Source of the DNA: Micromonospora halophytica
Lineage (GTDB): Bacteria; Actinomycetota; Actinomycetes; Mycobacteriales; Micromonosporaceae
Assembly: GCF_900090245.1 (NCBI RefSeq)
Contig: NZ_FMDN01000005.1
Coordinates: forward strand, 1 to 64,000
Length of the DNA stretch: 64,000 bases
Direction: 5' to 3'
This document shows, piece by piece, positions 1 to 7,442 of this stretch (its first letter is position 1; every line of letters begins with the position of its first letter). Made by a program: the position numbers and the translations under genes. The notes beneath the pieces are model-generated. The model made no database searches and was not told the DNA's origin. It saw only the letters and a list, made by a program, of their open reading frames with translations.

Positions 1-1
1 G

Positions 2-82
2 ACCCGCTACGACAAACTCGCTGTCCGCTATGAAGCCACCGTGCACATCTCCATGATCAACGAGTGGCTACCCCGCTTATGA
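2..82 (+). CDS. IS5-type transposase, C-terminal end (partial)
   Basis: The first 26 codons of the window read TRYDKLAVRYEATVHI followed by an INEWL-type ending and TGA. This matches the C-terminal tail of IS5-family DDE transposases of actinomycetes. The rest of the gene lies to the left of the window, so completeness cannot be judged. The inverted terminal repeat probably ends within the next 15 bases, near the CTAG at 91-94. That places the insertion sequence directly against the 3' end of the gene at 100-633. Confidence 0.7.
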   Translation, partial: TRYDKLAVRYEATVHISMINEWLPRL

Positions 83-99
83 AACGCGGCCTAGCTCCG

Positions 100-633
100 C
101 TACTCCACGATCAGTTCGTACCGCAGGCGCCGGCCCTGCGGCACCATCGTCATCACGCTCAGCTCGATCGGCACGTCCTCGGCCGTTCTGAGCAGTCGCG
201 TCAGCCCGAGTACCCATTCACCTCGGGCCAGGCCAAGAGCTTCCCGCTCGGTCTCGGTGGGTAGCCGTGTGTAGACGTCCTCTGTGACCCGTTCGGGACG
301 ATAGCCCATCTCGGCCAGCAGGCTTACCGCTCCACCTCTGATCTTGCGTAGCTCACCCAGGGCCGTGCCACGAGCGATCGAGGCGGGGTAGTAGGAGTCC
401 GTCAGCTCGACTGGTTGCCCGTCGGTCAGCATGAGCCGCCGTCTGACGATCACCGACGCCCCAGCCTCCAGTCGCAGCGCCAGCGCCACGTCGGCCGGAG
501 GGCTCATCTCCCTCACCTCAAGCAGACGCTGGGTGCCGACGCTGCCCCGCTGCGCGGATTCAACGGCCCATGCATCCCCGCTGCCAGGCGTGACGTAGGG
601 CATCGAGACGCTGACCCACTCGGGACGGCTCAC
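100..633 (-). CDS. GntR-family UTRA-domain protein without DNA-binding domain
   Basis: A 177-residue protein made almost entirely of a UTRA effector-binding domain. The typical features are present: the VIVRRRLML strand, the LTDSYYP segment, the MGYRPERV..EDVYTRLPT block and a C-terminal VMTMVPQGRRLRYEL strand. The usual N-terminal winged helix of GntR/HutC regulators is missing. The GTG start at 633 follows an AAGGAG at 5-6 bases. The longer reading back to 693 has no ribosome site and is not domain-like. It is divergent from the small Cys protein at 809-1183, an arrangement recalled from actinomycete integrative elements. It may bind a ligand and act through a partner, or be a regulator that lost its DNA-binding half. 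Confidence 0.75.
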   Translation of the reverse strand: MSRPEWVSVSMPYVTPGSGDAWAVESAQRGSVGTQRLLEVREMSPPADVALALRLEAGASVIVRRRLMLTDGQPVELTDSYYPASIARGTALGELRKIRGGAVSLLAEMGYRPERVTEDVYTRLPTETEREALGLARGEWVLGLTRLLRTAEDVPIELSVMTMVPQGRRLRYELIVE

Positions 634-694
634 TTCGACTCCTTTTCCCCGACATTGGCCAACGGTAGACCGAGCGCCACCACACTTCACCACA

Positions 695-726
695 ACCTTG
701 CTACCTTATTGAAATGGCAGCAAGGT
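695..726. promoter_or_regulatory. Inverted repeat between divergent genes (possible GntR-type operator)
   Basis: ACCTTGCT (695-702) and AGCAAGGT (719-726) form a perfect 8-bp inverted repeat with a 16-base spacer. It lies in the gap between the divergent GntR-like gene and the small Cys protein gene. A second nested pair, TACCTT...AAGGTA (702-727), overlaps it. Position and symmetry suggest an operator. The binding protein is unknown, because the adjacent regulator lacks a helix-turn-helix. Confidence 0.4.
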
Positions 727-808
727 AACCGCCAACGAGAAGGACCGGGGTGGGTCGGTTTGGCGGCCTCTCCCACTCCCGGTCCGGCACGAGTCGACGG
801 GAGCAACC

Positions 809-1183
809 ACGACGGATCACGCCCGGGGAACGACTCCCCTCCTGTCTACCAGCCTCTGGGTACACCTGCGCGGCGTCGAACTGGGCCATCCGTCGGGGCC
901 GCGTCAACGACGGGTGTTGGCCCGGCTCGACGCGGTCCGGGTCCGGCCGGTCGCCGCTGCGGCCGCCCATGTGCCGGTCCGCCCCGGCTGGCAGTGCGCC
1001 GGGTGCGGCGAGCCCTGGCCCTGCCAGGTCCGCCGCGACCGGCTGCTCAGCGAGTACGCGCAGAATCGCGCCGCCCTCGGTGTCTACCTGGGTCTGCACC
1101 TGGCCGACGCATCGTCGGACCTGCGCCGGGAACCGGCCGGTGACCTGTACGCGCGTTTCCTCGGCTGGCTGCGGCCGACCTGA
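809..1183 (+). CDS. Small cysteine-containing protein, start codon damaged or non-canonical
   Basis: The frame is coherent over about 124 codons: LWVHLRGVELGHPSG, then the CAGCGEPWPC motif, a helix around LLSEYAQNRAALGVYLG, and the ending YARFLGWLRPT. There is no ATG, GTG or TTG in frame before GTG 914. A GGAG at 799-802 precedes ACG codons at 809 and 812, where ATG would be expected. Translation may therefore start at ACG, start late at GTG 914, or be lost. The C-x2-C-x5-C motif could bind a metal. Similar small proteins pair with UTRA/GntR genes in actinomycete mobile elements (family knowledge, not checked). Function is unknown. Confidence 0.5.
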   Translation, partial: TTDHARGTTPLLSTSLWVHLRGVELGHPSGPRQRRVLARLDAVRVRPVAAAAAHVPVRPGWQCAGCGEPWPCQVRRDRLLSEYAQNRAALGVYLGLHLADASSDLRREPAGDLYARFLGWLRPT

Positions 1184-1257
1184 TCAACTCCATGTCGGCG
1201 AAGTGGCGGGGTCGAAGCGGCCTCGACACCGCCATTACGGCGAAACGGAGTCGATCA

Positions 1258-1335
1258 ACGCCGGCCAACGCCAGCCAACGCCGGCCAGGGCCGGTCAGGG
1301 CCGGTCAGGGCGGGGTCAGGGCCGGGTCAGGACGG
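1258..1335. repeat. Short G/C-rich tandem repeat
   Basis: Degenerate tandem copies of a 10-12 base unit (GCCGGCCAAC, then GGCCGGTCAGG-like). They fill the 3' flank between the Cys-protein gene and the small gene ending at 1327 and overlap the last codons of the latter. This is probably replication-slippage material. No coding role is seen in the intergenic part. Confidence 0.6.
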
Positions 1336-1578
1336 GACGGGCCGCCCGGTCAGCGCGTGCCACAGCCCCGCGCAGGCGTCCTCCTCGGTGTCGAAGGCCT
1401 GGCGTACGTCGTACACCCCGCGCTCGTACGCTCCGATCTCCCAACGCCCGTCGGCGGACCGGCGGAGGAACCAGAAGTCGGGCGGCAGGGGGACGTGCTC
1501 GTGCACCCCCTCCAGATCGAAGGCGTCCGGTGAGATACCGGCCTTCATCAGGGCGTTGCGCACCTCGTGCCGGTCCAT
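1327..1578 (-). CDS. Small protein, candidate TNT immunity factor
   Basis: An 83-residue soluble protein starting MDRHEVRNALMKAGI, with a hydrophobic and aromatic core (PLPPDFWFLRRS, RWEIGAYERGVYDV) and an acidic C-terminal half. It has no signal peptide or membrane segment, so it should be cytosolic. It lies 151 bp downstream of the TNT toxin gene on the same strand, where immunity genes usually sit. A role as cytosolic antidote to the NAD glycohydrolase is inferred from that position, its size and its cytosolic character. Sequence alone does not prove it. Confidence 0.6.
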   Translation of the reverse strand: MDRHEVRNALMKAGISPDAFDLEGVHEHVPLPPDFWFLRRSADGRWEIGAYERGVYDVRQAFDTEEDACAGLWHALTGRPVPS

Positions 1579-1729
1579 CCCGTCCTCCCGTGGTCAAGCC
1601 TGCCCATCATGCCGTCGCCCCGTCACGCCGGCCCCGTCTCTCGCCTGCGCCACGCGTCGGCCACCGGGCCGGCGGCCACCCGTTCAGGTGACCGCCGACC
1701 GACGACTGCCCTCCCAGTGAAACCCGGGA

Positions 1730-2719
1730 TCAGCAGACGTTGACGGTGGGCACGCCGCCGCCCACCCCACCCTGCAGGGGTACGGGGAGCGGCACGGCGT
1801 CGGTCGGGCACGGCGGCGGGGTGGGCTCGCCCAGGTGCTCCTCGACGATGAAGTGGTGGTCCAGCAGCCACTGCACGGTGAGGTTGCTGCCGGCCCGCGG
1901 CACGTACGCGGGGTTGAGTTGGAACTGGGTGCCCATGCCGGGCTGCGCGAACCACGGTGCGATCGGGCCGGAGTCGACGTCGAACGGCTTGAGCAAGCAG
2001 TAGGTGTGGTAGTTCGCCAGCGGCGCAGGCGGTGTGGTGGCCGGCGGCGTGGGCGGGGTGTTCAGGCTCTGCGGGGCCAGGGAGCGGGAGCCGAACGGGG
2101 TGCCGAGCGGGGCCAGGAAGGCACCACCGGGGAAGCCGAAACGGTCGAGGCGGTACCCGGGCAGCAAGGTCTGCCGCTGCTTGACCGGCTCGCCGTCCGG
2201 GCCGAGGAAGAAGCCGTTCTCGGGTGGGAAGACCAGTTGCGTCCCGGCCCCGTTCACGGTGTAGTTCCGGATCCACTGGGCCTCGCTCTGCGCGCCGAAC
2301 CGCTGGTAGCCGGCGAGCAGCGGACCGACCGGCGACTGGAGCGGCAACGCCTCCGGGCCGAGCAGCCGGTTGTCGTCGTAGAACTGGGTGGTCTGCGGCG
2401 CGTTCGGCGGCAGGCCGGACCGGCAGAGGTTCTGGTGCGCCGGCGGCTGCGGCCGCGCCCCACCACCGGGCGACTCCGGCTGACCGGGCTGGCTGCCACC
2501 GGGCCGACCGGGCTGGTCGCCGTGCTGGCCACCGGGTCGGCCGGGCTGGTCGCTGGGGCCGGGGCGGCTCCCGCCCTCGCCCGGTCGCGAGCCGTCGTCG
2601 GAGAGGCCGGCGGCCTGCGGCACGGTGGTCGGGGTCGCGGTCTGTTGTGGCCCGCCGGGAAAGATGGCCAGGGCCGCGCCGGACACGACGGCGAGCAGCC
2701 AACGTCTACGCCTCACCAC
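1730..2719 (-). CDS. Secreted TNT-domain NAD+ glycohydrolase-type toxin
   Basis: A 329-residue protein. The N-terminus (MVRRRRWLLAVVSGAALAI) is a signal peptide. Residues about 25-95 are a Pro/Gly-rich linker with PGRPGG repeats. Residues about 115-290 match the tuberculosis necrotizing toxin fold: FPPENGFFLG, LLPGYRLDRFGFPGGAFLAP, the Cys-flanked LLKPFDVDSGPIAPWF and QPGMGTQ. The family hydrolyses NAD+; the C-terminal glutamine needed for catalysis in the mycobacterial toxin is present in GMGTQ. Paired GTGs at 2719 and 2716 follow GGGAGG, and the second has the better spacing. A hairpin in the leader covers this ribosome site. The candidate immunity gene lies downstream. Confidence 0.8.
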   Translation of the reverse strand: MVRRRRWLLAVVSGAALAIFPGGPQQTATPTTVPQAAGLSDDGSRPGEGGSRPGPSDQPGRPGGQHGDQPGRPGGSQPGQPESPGGGARPQPPAHQNLCRSGLPPNAPQTTQFYDDNRLLGPEALPLQSPVGPLLAGYQRFGAQSEAQWIRNYTVNGAGTQLVFPPENGFFLGPDGEPVKQRQTLLPGYRLDRFGFPGGAFLAPLGTPFGSRSLAPQSLNTPPTPPATTPPAPLANYHTYCLLKPFDVDSGPIAPWFAQPGMGTQFQLNPAYVPRAGSNLTVQWLLDHHFIVEEHLGEPTPPPCPTDAVPLPVPLQGGVGGGVPTVNVC

Positions 2720-2722
2720 GAA

Positions 2723-2762
2723 CCTCCCGTTGAAGGACGATCAGGCCTTCATCGTCGGGAGG
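2723..2762 (-). promoter_or_regulatory. 5' leader hairpin masking the toxin ribosome-binding site
   Basis: On the minus strand, CCTCCCG (2762-2756) can pair with CGGGAGG (2729-2723), which contains the Shine-Dalgarno sequence of the TNT gene. Inside it, GAAGG (2750-2746) pairs with CCTTC (2736-2732). The stem would sequester the ribosome site and limit toxin translation. The complementarity is seen directly; the regulatory role is inferred. Confidence 0.45.
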
Positions 2763-2814
2763 TCAGTGCATGAATGTGAGCGTTAGTGACTGTTTGCCCA
2801 CGAAAGGTGGACAG

Positions 2815-2844
2815 CTCCCCGCTCGTCCGGAGACGGGCGGGGAG
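2815..2844 (-). terminator. Hairpin terminator of the thiolase gene
   Basis: CTCCCCGCTCGTC and GACGGGCGGGGAG pair over 13 bp with one G-T wobble and a 4-base loop. The hairpin lies 8 bases beyond the thiolase stop codon. There is no U-tract, as is usual in high-GC actinobacteria. Confidence 0.6.
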
Positions 2845-2851
2845 CCCGGTC

Positions 2852-4144
2852 TCAGCGCTCCAGGATCGCGGTGACGCCCTGCCCGCCGGCCGCGCAGATG
2901 GAGATCAGCCCCCGGCCGCCGCCCTTTTCCGCGAGCAGCTTGGCCAGGGTGGCGACGATCCGTCCGCCGGTGGCGGCGAACGGGTGCCCGGCGGCGAGCG
3001 AGGAGCCGTTGACGTTGAGCCGGTCCCGGTCGATCGACCCGAGCGGGGCGTCCAGGCCCAGCCGGTCCTTGCAGAACTCCGGCGACTCCCAGGCGGCCAG
3101 GGTCGCCAGCACCTGCGAGGCGAACGCCTCGTGGATCTCGTAGTAGTCGAAGTCCTGCAGGGTCAGCCCGGCCCGGGTCAGCATCCGGGGGACGGCGTAC
3201 GCCGGGGCCATCAGCAGCCCCTCGTCGCCGTGCACGAAGTCGACGGCGGCCGTCTCCGACCAGGAGAACCAGGCCGCCACCGGCAGGTGGTGCTCGCGCG
3301 CCCACTCCTCGCTGGCCAACAGCACGGTCGACGCGCCGTCGGTGAGCGGGGAGGAGTTGCCGGCGGTCATCGTGGCCTGCTCGGCGTCCGGCCCCTTGGC
3401 GCCGAAGACCGGCTTGAGCGAGCCGAGCTTCTCCAGGCTGGTCTCCGCACGGAGGTTCTGGTCCCGGGTCAGCCCCAGGTACGGCGTCAGCAGGTCGTCG
3501 AAGAAGCCCCGGTCGTACGCGGCGGCGAGGCGCTGGTGCGAGCGCAGCGCCAACTCGTCCTGGGACTGCCGGTCGATCCCCCAGCGCAGTGCCGTCCGGG
3601 CGGCGTGCTCCCCCATCGACAGCCCGGTACGCGGCTCGGCGTTGCGCGGGATCTCCGGCTTGAACGGGTGGTGCGGGCGCAGCTTCGCGGCGATCTTCAG
3701 CCGCTCGCCGAGGGTACGGGCGGAGTTGAGCTTCAGCAGGGTGCGGCGCAGGTCCTCGTTGACCGCCAGTGGCGCGTCGGAGGTGGTGTCGACGCCACCG
3801 GCGATGCCGACCTCGATCTGCCCGAGGGCGATCTTGTTGGCGACCAGGATGGCCGCCTCCAGGCCGGTGCCGCAGGCCTGCTGGATGTCGTACGCGGGGG
3901 TGTGCGGGTCGAGCTTCGAGCCGAGCACCACCTCACGGGTCAGGTTGAAGTCCTTCGAGTGCTTGAGCACCGCCCCGGCGACCACCTCGCCGACCCGCTG
4001 CCCGGCCAGCCCGAACCGGGCGACCAGCCCGTCCAGCGCCGCGCCGAGCATGTCGGCGTTGGACGCGCTCGCGTACCGCGAGTTGGACCGGGCGAAGGGG
4101 ATGCGGTTGCCGCCGATGACCGCGACCCGCCGGATGCTCTGCAC
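2852..4144 (-). CDS. fadA2: Acetyl-CoA C-acetyltransferase / 3-ketoacyl-CoA thiolase
   Basis: A 430-residue thiolase. The nucleophilic cysteine is in QQACGTGLEA (about residue 90). The C-terminal catalytic motifs are GHPFAATGGR and CAAGGQGVTAI. The length fits the FadA/FadI class. GTG 4144 is preceded by GGAGG at 7 bases. It should cleave 3-ketoacyl-CoA with CoA in beta-oxidation, or condense acetyl-CoA. It is divergent from a FabG4-type reductase and an HtdX-type hydratase, the same trio as mycobacterial fadA2/fabG4/htdX; the symbol rests on that context. The shared 56-bp promoter gap contains a perfect palindrome, so both directions are probably co-regulated. Confidence 0.88.
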   Translation of the reverse strand: MQSIRRVAVIGGNRIPFARSNSRYASASNADMLGAALDGLVARFGLAGQRVGEVVAGAVLKHSKDFNLTREVVLGSKLDPHTPAYDIQQACGTGLEAAILVANKIALGQIEVGIAGGVDTTSDAPLAVNEDLRRTLLKLNSARTLGERLKIAAKLRPHHPFKPEIPRNAEPRTGLSMGEHAARTALRWGIDRQSQDELALRSHQRLAAAYDRGFFDDLLTPYLGLTRDQNLRAETSLEKLGSLKPVFGAKGPDAEQATMTAGNSSPLTDGASTVLLASEEWAREHHLPVAAWFSWSETAAVDFVHGDEGLLMAPAYAVPRMLTRAGLTLQDFDYYEIHEAFASQVLATLAAWESPEFCKDRLGLDAPLGSIDRDRLNVNGSSLAAGHPFAATGGRIVATLAKLLAEKGGGRGLISICAAGGQGVTAILER

Positions 4145-4176
4145 GATCCCGCCTCCGTTTCAGGGCTTGCCCATAA

Positions 4177-4192
4177 CCTACTGGCCAGTAGG
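4177..4192. promoter_or_regulatory. 16-bp perfect palindrome in the fadA2/fabG4 divergent promoter
   Basis: CCTACTGGCCAGTAGG is fully symmetric. It overlaps the presumptive -10 elements of both genes (TAGGTT for fadA2, TAGGCT for fabG4). The fabG4 ATG is 8 bases beyond the palindrome, so that transcript is probably leaderless. The symmetry is typical of TetR-family operators. The cognate regulator is not adjacent; the TetR at 7441 has a different putative site of its own. Confidence 0.65.
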
Positions 4193-4200
4193 CTACGCCT

Positions 4201-5556
4201 ATGACCGACAGGTACGCGAGCTTCGTCCAATCGGGGGCCGGTCGCACGCTGGTCAAGCGCCTCGGGCTGCCCGACCCGCCGCGACTGCGCCGGCACACCC
4301 CCGGCGACCCGCTGCTGACCGGCCCCGCCCTGCTCGGCGCGGCCACCGGCGGCCGGCTCGCCGAGCCGGTCGGCAAAATCCTGGCGTTCGCCGGGGTCGA
4401 GGCGCGCGACCCCCTCACCATCGACGCCGACGCCCGCTTCGGGGCCCTGGTGTACGACGCCACCGGCATCACCGACTCCACCGACCTGCGCCAGCTCTAC
4501 GACTTCCTCCACCCGCACGCCCGCTCCGTGCTGCCCAGCGGCCGGGTGATCGTCCTCGGCGCCCCGCCCGCCGAGTGCGGATCCCCCCGCGAGGCCACCG
4601 CCCAGCGGGCCCTGGAAGGGCTGACCCGCAGCATCGGCAAGGAGTTCGGCCGGGGCGTCACCGCCCAGCTCGTGTACGTCACCCCCACCGGCGACGACGG
4701 CACCCTCACCAGCCTCGAATCGACCCTGCGGTTCCTGCTCTCGGGCCGCTCCGCGTACGTCTCGGGGCAGGTGGTCCGGGTCGGTGCCGGCCAGGCGCAG
4801 GCCCCGGCGGACTGGGACCGACCGCTGGACGGACAGGTCGTCCTGGTCACCGGGGCGGCGCGCGGGATCGGCGCCGCGCTGGCCCGGGTGCTCGCCCGCG
4901 ACGGCGCCCAGGTCGTCGCCCTGGACGTCCCGGCCGCCGGGGACGCGCTGGCCGCGGTCACCAACGAGATCGGCGGCAGCGCCGTGCAGCTCGACCTGAC
5001 CACCCCGGAGGCGCCCACCCGGCTCGCCGAGCACCTGGCCGCCCGGCACGGCCGGGTCGACGTGGTGGTGCACAACGCCGGCATCACCCGGGACAAGACC
5101 CTCGGCCGGATGGACGCCGACCGCTGGGACTCGGTGATCGACGTCAACCTCTCCAGCCAGGAGCGGATCAACGACGTGCTGCTGGAACGGAAGCTCATCC
5201 CGGCGGGCGGGCGGATCGTCGCGGTCTCCTCGATCGCCGGCATCGCCGGCAACCGGGGCCAGACCAACTACGCCACCAGCAAGGCCGGCGTGATCGGCCT
5301 GGTCGACTCACTCGCCCCGGTGCTGCGCGAAGAGCAGATCAGCGTCAACGCGGTCGCCCCCGGCTTCATCGAGACCCGGTTGACCGCCCGCATCCCCCTG
5401 ATGGTCCGCGAGGCGGGCCGCCGGATGAACAGCATGTCGCAGGGCGGCCTGCCGGTGGACGTGGCCGAGACCATCGGCTGGCTGGCCTGGCCGGCCTCCG
5501 GGGCGGTCAGCGGCAACATCGTCCGGGTCTGCGGCCAGAGCCTGCTGGGGGCGTGA
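4201..5556 (+). CDS. fabG4: High-molecular-weight 3-oxoacyl-ACP reductase (FabG4 type)
   Basis: A 451-residue, two-part SDR. Residues 1-205 form a degenerate flavodoxin-like N-terminal domain typical of FabG4. Residues about 210-450 form the active SDR with the NAD(P) motif TGAARGIG, NAG near residue 295, the catalytic Ser in VSSIAG, and YATSK (Tyr/Lys). It should reduce 3-oxoacyl-CoA or 3-oxoacyl-ACP, with NADH preferred in the mycobacterial homologue. ATG 4201 has no Shine-Dalgarno, consistent with a leaderless message. The stop shares one base with the following hydratase gene, so the two are translationally coupled. Confidence 0.88.
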   Translation: MTDRYASFVQSGAGRTLVKRLGLPDPPRLRRHTPGDPLLTGPALLGAATGGRLAEPVGKILAFAGVEARDPLTIDADARFGALVYDATGITDSTDLRQLYDFLHPHARSVLPSGRVIVLGAPPAECGSPREATAQRALEGLTRSIGKEFGRGVTAQLVYVTPTGDDGTLTSLESTLRFLLSGRSAYVSGQVVRVGAGQAQAPADWDRPLDGQVVLVTGAARGIGAALARVLARDGAQVVALDVPAAGDALAAVTNEIGGSAVQLDLTTPEAPTRLAEHLAARHGRVDVVVHNAGITRDKTLGRMDADRWDSVIDVNLSSQERINDVLLERKLIPAGGRIVAVSSIAGIAGNRGQTNYATSKAGVIGLVDSLAPVLREEQISVNAVAPGFIETRLTARIPLMVREAGRRMNSMSQGGLPVDVAETIGWLAWPASGAVSGNIVRVCGQSLLGA

Positions 5557-6602
5557 TGGTCCGGCGCGACGAACCGAGCGACGAACTCTCCGTCCACGAG
5601 CTGATCGACGGCCCGACCGAGGTCATCTCGGCGCACGACCTGGCCGCCGTCCGCGCCGCCGGGCGCGGGCACGACGTCAGCGTCGAGGAGACGCACGACC
5701 TGTCCAAATACGCCACCGAGGACCTCTCGGCGCACACCGCCCGGACCGCCCGGGCCCGGGTCGAGCTGCTCCGGATGCCGACGCCGGGCGCCCTCTACCG
5801 GCGGGCGCTGCGCGACGCGGTGCCGGTGATCGGCCGGTCCCGCCGGCCGGACGCCGCGCCGCAGGTCGAACTGGCCGTTGCCGGGGTCACCGTCGACCGG
5901 GCGCACCTCGCCGAGTACGACCGGGTCTGCGGGTTCCGGCTGTCCGACACGCTGCCGGCGACGTACCCGCACGTGATGGGCTTCCCGCTGGCGCTGCGGC
6001 TGATGACCACGCCGGAGTTCCCCGTCCCGCTCACCGGCGTGGTGCACGTCGGCAACCGGATCACCGTGCACCGCCCGGTCCTCGCCGGGGAGACGCTGGA
6101 CTTCGTCACCCACGCGGAGAACCTGCGCCCGCACGAGCGGGGGCGGCAGATCGACGTCGTACTGGTCGCCTCGGTCGGCGGCGAGGAGGTCTGGCGCGGC
6201 GTATCGACGTACCTCGGCAAGGGGCGCGCGGCGGGCGGCGGCGGGCGGCGCGACCCGGGCGAGCGGCCCGCGCCGCCGGCCGCCACGGCGCACTGGCGGG
6301 TCACCCCCCGGGTCGGTACGGACTACGCCCGGGTCTCCGGCGACCACAACCCGATCCACACCTCCAGGCTGGGGGCGCGGCTGTTCGGCTTCCCCCGGCC
6401 GATCGCGCACGGCATGTGGAGCAAGGCGCGCTGCCTGGCCGCCCTGGAGGGCCGGCTACCGGAGGCGTTCACGGTGCAGGTGGCGTTCAAGCTGCCGGTG
6501 CCACTGCCCACGACGGTGGCCTTCAGCGCCACCGGGGCCTGGGACTTCGCCCTGCACGACGCCCGGACCTCCCGCCCGCACCTGGTCGGCACGGTCCGCT
6601 GA
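5556..6602 (+). CDS. htdX: MaoC-family 3-hydroxyacyl hydratase (HtdX-like)
   Basis: A 348-residue protein with a double hot-dog fold. The N-terminal inactive half is at about 80-220. The hydratase motif DYARVSGDHNPIH...GFPRPIAHGMW at about 255-290 carries the catalytic Asp/His pair. It hydrates trans-2-enoyl-CoA to 3-hydroxyacyl-CoA between FabG4 and dehydrogenation. The start overlaps the fabG4 stop (TGATG), which favours the long form. Residues 1-73 are low-complexity, acidic and unlike the family, which normally begins near MPTPGALYRRAL (ATG 5776). That later ATG has no ribosome site. The extension is therefore either real or residual coding sequence. Confidence 0.85.
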   Translation: MVRRDEPSDELSVHELIDGPTEVISAHDLAAVRAAGRGHDVSVEETHDLSKYATEDLSAHTARTARARVELLRMPTPGALYRRALRDAVPVIGRSRRPDAAPQVELAVAGVTVDRAHLAEYDRVCGFRLSDTLPATYPHVMGFPLALRLMTTPEFPVPLTGVVHVGNRITVHRPVLAGETLDFVTHAENLRPHERGRQIDVVLVASVGGEEVWRGVSTYLGKGRAAGGGGRRDPGERPAPPAATAHWRVTPRVGTDYARVSGDHNPIHTSRLGARLFGFPRPIAHGMWSKARCLAALEGRLPEAFTVQVAFKLPVPLPTTVAFSATGAWDFALHDARTSRPHLVGTVR

Positions 6603-6605
6603 CAT

Positions 6606-6634
6606 CCGCCGCCGGCCCCGTCGGCCGGCGGCGG
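6606..6634 (+). terminator. Hairpin terminator after the fabG4-htdX operon
   Basis: CCGCCGCCGGCC and GGCCGGCGGCGG form a perfect 12-bp stem with a 5-base loop, starting 4 bases after the htdX stop codon. Confidence 0.65.
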
Positions 6635-6687
6635 GCGTGATCCGGCGACTCGGCGCGCGACCAGGGCCGAGCGCCGAGCATGAGGGC

Positions 6688-7314
6688 ATGGAGACCGTGC
6701 TCGACCTGCTGCGCCACACGGTCACCTCGCCGTGGGTGTACCTGGTGATCTTCGCGGTCACCGCGGTCGACGCGTTCTTCCCGGCGGTCCCGGGCGAGAC
6801 GGTCGTGATCACCGCCGGGGTCTTCGCCGCCGGGGGCGAGCCCGTGCTGGTCGCGGTGATCGTGGCCGCCGCGCTCGGCGCGCTCGTCGGCGACCACGTC
6901 TCGTACGCCATCGGCCGGGGCGGCGGCGCGCACCGGCTGGCCCGGCTGCCGGCCGACAGCCGCCGCCGGGCCGGCTCCGAGTGGGCCCGCCGCGCCGTGG
7001 ACCGGCGGGGCGGCTCGATCCTCACCGCCTCGCGGTACGTGCCCGGCGGTCGCACCGCGGTCACCCTGACCATGGGCGCGGTCCGCTACCCGCTGCCGCG
7101 GTTCCTGTTCTTCGACGCGCTGGCGGCCGGCACCTGGGCCCTGTACTGCGGCCTGCTCGGCTACTTCGGCGGGCTGGCCTTCGAGCGCGACCCGGTCAAG
7201 GGCCTGCTCGTCGGCGTCGGCCTCTCCCTGGCCGTCACCGGCCTGGTCGAGCTGGCCCGCTGGCTGCGCCGCCGCGCCCACCACCGCGCCGCCCACCGCG
7301 CTCCGGGTCCGTGA
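6688..7314 (+). CDS. DedA-family membrane protein
   Basis: A 208-residue DedA/SNARE-associated protein. It shows an N-terminal hydrophobic hairpin, the FFPAVPGE segment, a GDHVSYAIGR turn and the conserved RYVPGGR near residue 115, followed by C-terminal helices. The family transports lipids; some members recycle undecaprenyl phosphate across the cytoplasmic membrane. ATG 6688 has a weak GAGGG in front; an upstream GTG (6637) has no support. A basic tail (RRRAHHRAAHR) lies inside. It stands alone between the htdX terminator and a convergent TetR gene. Confidence 0.85.
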   Translation: METVLDLLRHTVTSPWVYLVIFAVTAVDAFFPAVPGETVVITAGVFAAGGEPVLVAVIVAAALGALVGDHVSYAIGRGGGAHRLARLPADSRRRAGSEWARRAVDRRGGSILTASRYVPGGRTAVTLTMGAVRYPLPRFLFFDALAAGTWALYCGLLGYFGGLAFERDPVKGLLVGVGLSLAVTGLVELARWLRRRAHHRAAHRAPGP

Positions 7315-7409
7315 CCGTCCGGCCCCAGCCGTCTGCCTCACGATCGGGTTGCGGAAAAGGAGACGACACGCCGCCGAAGTTGTTCCGGAATGCTACTGGA
7401 TCATGATGC

Positions 7410-7442
7410 GACCCGCCGTGGCCCAGGATGGCGGGGCGGGTC
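7410..7442. terminator. Inverted repeat between converging dedA-type and tetR genes
   Basis: GACCCGCC (7410-7417) and GGCGGGTC (7435-7442) form an 8-bp stem with extra internal G/C pairing. It lies at the very 3' end of the TetR gene and can serve transcription from either side. Confidence 0.4.

Noticed and set aside
3342..6602. A 1086-codon open frame on the plus strand
   Set aside because: It runs antisense to the thiolase and across fabG4 in the wrong frame, with Arg/Pro/Ala-rich junk. Only its last 348 codons (the MaoC hydratase) are real.
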